A stretch of 53,646 bases of DNA from JAZQHR01 sp045540815 (GTDB lineage: Bacteria; Bacillota; Clostridia; UMGS1810), in contig JAZQHY010000061.1 of assembly GCA_045540815.1 (NCBI GenBank), forward strand, positions 1 to 53,646, written 5' to 3'. Numbering within the stretch: position 1 is the first letter of the stretch; every line of letters begins with the position of its first letter. The notes below the pieces were generated by a model. The model was not told the DNA's origin. It did not search any database and saw only the letters and a list, made by a program, of their open reading frames with translations. The translations under genes were made by a program, and so were the position numbers. Of the stretch, positions 51,401 through 53,646 are shown piece after piece.

Positions 51401-51889
51401 GCTAGAGTGCTTATATCCACAGAAGTTAAGCTTTTTGATAAATTCATCCATATCTAGTGTGTCGCCGACTTTTACCTTTATAAGTAATTTTTCAAAAAGG
51501 TCACGTTTTATGGTGTACTGCATAACTGCGCTCATACTTGCACATACACTTTTGCCATCGTATATTGAATTTATAACAGATATCCTTTCAAGCTCCGACT
51601 GCTTGGTGGAAATGTCCGCGTCAAAAAAGACGTATTCTTTAGTTTTGTAAAGCTTTACTTCATCATCTAAAAAATACGTTAGGTCTTCTCTTATCTTTTT
51701 TGCATCAGTTTCGTCAGCAGTTATCACAAAAACACTTTTACCCGTTTTCTCGGCTATAGCACTTATAAACTGCGCTTTTTGAGCCGTTCCTGTACCGACA
51801 ATGGTAATGGGGGTTTCGTTTTTGCGTAGGTTGTCACACACAAGCTTAAACTCGGGGCTTGACGAAACAAGGTTTAGCATCGATGGCAT
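48455..51889 (-). CDS. mfd: Transcription-repair coupling factor
   Basis: A 1144-residue SF2 DNA translocase that removes stalled RNA polymerase and recruits UvrA. UvrB-like N-terminal modules come first. The RNA-polymerase-interacting domain begins near GDYVVHHAHGIGQYVGID (about 480-497). The RecG-like translocase has Walker A CGDVGYGKTEVAMRAAF, DEEQ box IIDEEQRFGV, LSATPIPRTLNMA and the TRG motif QLRGRVGRSNRLSYAYL. The C-terminal regulatory domain follows. Length is normal. The ATG is preceded by AAGGGGAT. It lies downstream of pth, the common pth-mfd-prsA order of Firmicutes. Confidence 0.97.
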   Translation of the reverse strand: MPSMLNLVSSSPEFKLVCDNLRKNETPITIVGTGTAQKAQFISAIAEKTGKSVFVITADETDAKKIREDLTYFLDDEVKLYKTKEYVFFDADISTKQSELERISVINSIYDGKSVCASMSAVMQYTIKRDLFEKLLIKVKVGDTLDMDEFIKKLNFCGYKHSSEVSGEGQFAHRGSIVDVYYSADKNPVRIEFFGDEIDSIREFEVVYQTSVANIDEVNVCPVRELIYGKAEVESVTKKIRSMKNENLMSDIEKFNEEHYFPSADKYLPLFYSEIPTVLDYLDDYIIFIDEPNVTYDRAKTHFEEQNEIITDMLDKGLFPKTKGEYLKSPDDVFEMVSKRLLVGLSGISHMTPGYNAKHIVNISVKTMQSYSGQLSFLYDDLEYWKKHGYRTVVLLSSEAKAENLKHELGERGIESTVKDSLDSMPDYGGIYISVGNISSGFEYPTLKSVVVSDGSVFGAPKKKKKYKGTTDKQKIRSFDELKTGDYVVHHAHGIGQYVGIDSLVVEKIRKDYLKIKYKSGDYLYVPTSQLNLIHKYIGSEAKNVKLNKLGGTDWHKTTQRVKESVELLAKDLINLYAERSKIKGHAFSPDTPWQKEFEDSFPYEETPDQLKCIEDVKADMHAGKCMDRLLCGDVGYGKTEVAMRAAFKCVMEGMQVAYLVPTTILARQHYNTFKSRMDAFCVDIEMLSRFRTKKEQTKIAERLKTGGVDIVIGTHRLLQKDIKFKNLGLLIIDEEQRFGVAHKEALKAIKKDVSVLTLSATPIPRTLNMAMSGIRDLSVIAQPPQNRYPVQTFVLENNDMVVQNAISREINRGGQVYYLYNRVEGIEKKAAEIKALVPDANVSIAHGQMSETQLERIMVDLLNGEIDVLVCTTIIETGLDVPNVNTIIIEKSDCLGLSQLYQLRGRVGRSNRLSYAYLMYDKNKVLDKVSQKRLQAIKEFTEFGSGFKIAMRDLEIRGAGNLLGKQQHGNMNLVGYDMYCTLLEEAVKEQKGIEVKKSPDITIDLSVDAYIPKSYIDDESTRIEIYKKISEIIDIDDYNDTLDEIIDRFGDVPECVVNLLDISYIKAMAQKANMTDISQDGDIIIFTVGENVSLRAIVDISDTYKGKIMFTSGEKSYLSYKYSENMLSNIKIILQKFINSTND

Positions 51890-51935
51890 TTTACTTATCC
51901 CCTTTTATTTGGCTTGAAATCAAGCTCAATTCACG

Positions 51936-52505
51936 TTAAAATGCTCCGTTATATTTATTCATAGCTGAGTCTGCGCCTTCTTTTATAATGCACTCTACGA
52001 TATTATGCATTTCCTGCATACAAGGCTTAAGTGCGTTTATATCTTCCTTGGAAAACTTCCCAAGCACGAAGTCCGCAAGGTCAAAATCCTTATGAGGCGG
52101 TGCGCCAAGACCTATTTTCACTCGCGGAAACACATCGCTCGAGAGCTGGTATATAATAGACTTTATACCATTGTGTCCGCCGTCACTGCCTTTTTTACGT
52201 ATACGAATTTTACCAAGTTCAAGGCTTACATCATCATACAATATTATTATATTCTCGCTTGGTATTTTATAAAACGCAGAAATTTCACGAATACTTTCTC
52301 CGCTTAAGTTCATATATGTCTGCGGTTTTGCAAAAATCACCTTTTCGCTGCCTATTTTACCCTCGCCGTATATAGCTTTAAACTTCGATTTGTTAAGTTC
52401 AATATTTAATTTATAAGCGATGCAATCAATCGCATCAAAGCCTATGTTATGTCGTGTGCCTTCATACTTTTTGTCGGGATTTCCAAGGCCTGCTACAAGA
52501 TACAT
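51936..52505 (-). CDS. pth: Peptidyl-tRNA hydrolase
   Basis: A 189-residue cytosolic esterase that recycles peptidyl-tRNA. Active-site residues are visible: Asn9 (VAGLGNP), His19 (TRHNIG), Asn68 in QTYMNLSGES and the DDVSLELGKIRIRKKGSDGGHNGIKS segment with Asp92-type and Asn113-type residues. I choose the ATG ending at 52505 (MYLVAGLGNP), 6 bases after AGAGGTG; an in-frame GTG three codons upstream is part of that site. It is followed by mfd and preceded by prs. Confidence 0.96.
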   Translation of the reverse strand: MYLVAGLGNPDKKYEGTRHNIGFDAIDCIAYKLNIELNKSKFKAIYGEGKIGSEKVIFAKPQTYMNLSGESIREISAFYKIPSENIIILYDDVSLELGKIRIRKKGSDGGHNGIKSIIYQLSSDVFPRVKIGLGAPPHKDFDLADFVLGKFSKEDINALKPCMQEMHNIVECIIKEGADSAMNKYNGAF

Positions 52506-52550
52506 ACTTTTCACCTCTTATATGCAAAATTTATTATCAGATAGCGCAAT

Positions 52551-52580
52551 ATCCCCCTTCAAGATTATGAAGGGGGTATA
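52551..52580. other. Stable hairpin in the prs-pth spacer
   Basis: CCCCCTTC/GAAGGGGG (52553-52560 and 52569-52576) with an 8-base loop and flanking A-T pairs. It lacks a T-tract on either strand, so it may be an RNA processing or stabilising hairpin rather than a terminator. Confidence 0.5.
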
Positions 52581-52606
52581 TGCATTTATTATATGTAAAA
52601 TTTTTA

Positions 52607-53563
52607 TTAGTTAAACAATGTACTTACAGAAACATCTTCGTAGATTCTTCTGATAGCCTCGCCAAATACAGGAGCAGCTGTAAGAACTTTGATCTTGTCA
52701 ATCTTTTTATCTGCTGTTAGAGGTACAGTGTCAAGCATTACAAGCTCTGATATAGCAGAAGCTTCTATTCTCTCTAGTGCAGGGCCCGAAAGAACGCCGT
52801 GTGTACAACAAGCATAAACTTTCTTAGCGCCTCTTTCAACAAGGGCGTTAGCACCGTTTGTAATGGTACCTGCAGTATCTATCATATCGTCTACAAGTAT
52901 TACATTTTTGTCTTTTATATCACCTATAATGTTCATTACTTCAGAAACATTTGCTTTAGGACGTCTTTTATCTATAATAGCGATAGGCACGTCAATCTTC
53001 TGTGCGAAATTTCTGGCTCTGGTAACGCTTCCAAGGTCAGGAGAAACTACTACTGTTTCACCTTCCAAGCCTTTAAATTTTTCCTTATAATACTTTGAAA
53101 GTATTGGAGCACCTACAAGATGGTCAACGGGAACGTTGAAAAATCCCTGAATCTGTGGTGCGTGAAGGTCCATAGTAAGAACTCTGTCTGCGCCTGCGCT
53201 AGCAATAAGGTCTGCTACAAGCTTTGATGAAATTGGATCTCTGGCTTTTGCCTTTCTGTCCTGTCTTGCATAGCCAAAGTATGGAATAACAGCTGTGATT
53301 CTTCCTGCAGATGCACGCTTAAACGCGTCAATCATTATAAGAAGCTCCATAATGTTGTTATTTACAGGATTGCAGGTAGACTGAACAACGAATACATCGC
53401 TACCTCTGACAGTTTCGCCGATATTTACAAATATCTCTCCGTCGGAAAATGTTCCCACTTCTGATTTGCCAAGCTCAAGTCCTAACTGGTCTGCAATAGC
53501 TTTAGCAAAAGCCGGGTTTGAATTTGCGGTAAAGATTTTAATATTCTTGCCGTGTGTTATCAT
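52607..53563 (-). CDS. prs: Ribose-phosphate pyrophosphokinase
   Basis: A 318-residue class I PRPP synthetase, making PRPP from ribose 5-phosphate and ATP for nucleotide, His and Trp synthesis. It shows EVGTFSDGEIFVNIGE, YARQDRKAKARDPISSKLVADL, the DLHAPQIQGFF metal site and the PRPP loop DDMIDTAGT near residue 220. I start at the ATG ending at 53563, with GGGAGG 10 bases upstream, which gives the usual 317-318-residue length. The common partner glmU or spoVG would lie beyond the window edge. Confidence 0.97.
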   Translation of the reverse strand: MITHGKNIKIFTANSNPAFAKAIADQLGLELGKSEVGTFSDGEIFVNIGETVRGSDVFVVQSTCNPVNNNIMELLIMIDAFKRASAGRITAVIPYFGYARQDRKAKARDPISSKLVADLIASAGADRVLTMDLHAPQIQGFFNVPVDHLVGAPILSKYYKEKFKGLEGETVVVSPDLGSVTRARNFAQKIDVPIAIIDKRRPKANVSEVMNIIGDIKDKNVILVDDMIDTAGTITNGANALVERGAKKVYACCTHGVLSGPALERIEASAISELVMLDTVPLTADKKIDKIKVLTAAPVFGEAIRRIYEDVSVSTLFN

Positions 53564-53646
53564 TTGTATATATCCTCCCAATATGATTTTCTGAAGTAAT
53601 GATTTTGTTTTACATAAGTCGTTAAATTTTTACGTTATTTCACATA

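Noticed and set aside
52541..52585. A Rho-independent terminator between prs and pth
   Set aside because: The hairpin is strong but no T-tract follows on either strand, so it was listed only as a hairpin.

Overview
The window looks like part of the chromosome of an AT-rich, low-GC Gram-positive bacterium of the class Clostridia. Evidence for this is strong GGAGG ribosome-binding sites, sigma-A-type promoters, a Cys-type S14 (RpsZ), a zinc-type L24, split chromate transporters, a rubrerythrin, a SpoIIM homologue (suggesting spore-forming ancestry), RNases Y, J, R and an M5-like protein, and large secreted proteins, one with a dockerin. The exact genus cannot be read from the sequence. No tRNA, rRNA, CRISPR array or intact transposase was recognised.

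Bases 1-13330 (minus strand) hold the S10-spc ribosomal supercluster, entered from the promoter at 13297-13325 and read toward base 1: rpsJ, rplC, rplD, rplW, rplB, rpsS, rplV, rpsC, rplP, rpmC, rpsQ, rplN, rplX, rplE, rpsZ, rpsH, rplF, rplR, rpsE, rpmD, rplO, secY, adk, map, a KOW-domain gene, infA, rpmJ and the 5' part of rpsM. A roughly 235-nt 5' leader with at least five hairpins precedes rpsJ.

Bases 13500-21300 (minus strand) hold an operon of zinc-ribbon protein, proC, spoIIM and a XerD-like recombinase, then rny (RNase Y), ymdB, an orphan peptide-binding lipoprotein and an RNase M5-like TOPRIM protein. Bases 21396-26620 encode two large secreted proteins: an SGNH hydrolase and a 1035-residue dockerin protein. 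These are followed by rnj (RNase J), a chromate-transporter gene pair and a LysM-G5-M23 cell-wall peptidase. A plus-strand operon of three small unknown proteins (31455-32386) is divergent from the peptidase.

Bases 32438-41150 carry rubrerythrin, an acyl-CoA synthetase, a divergent DUF1836 regulator, a 277-bp nested-inverted-repeat element (35370-35646), the rnr-smpB-tcdA-DUF5662 operon and a divergent DUF1015 gene. Bases 41153-45824 are a two-gene operon of secreted proteins: a triple beta-sandwich protein and a metallophosphoesterase. These share accessory modules with the two secreted proteins at 21-26 kb. The right end holds a glutamate-cysteine-ligase-like gene, a PrsA-like foldase, mfd, pth and prs.

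The core-gene part is ordinary. The items most worth a second look are the structured S10 leader, the nested-hairpin mobile-like element, the shared modules of the secreted proteins with an unassigned 450-residue N-terminal region, the three-small-protein operon and a Xer recombinase with substituted catalytic positions. No complete new defence or mobile system could be demonstrated from sequence alone.
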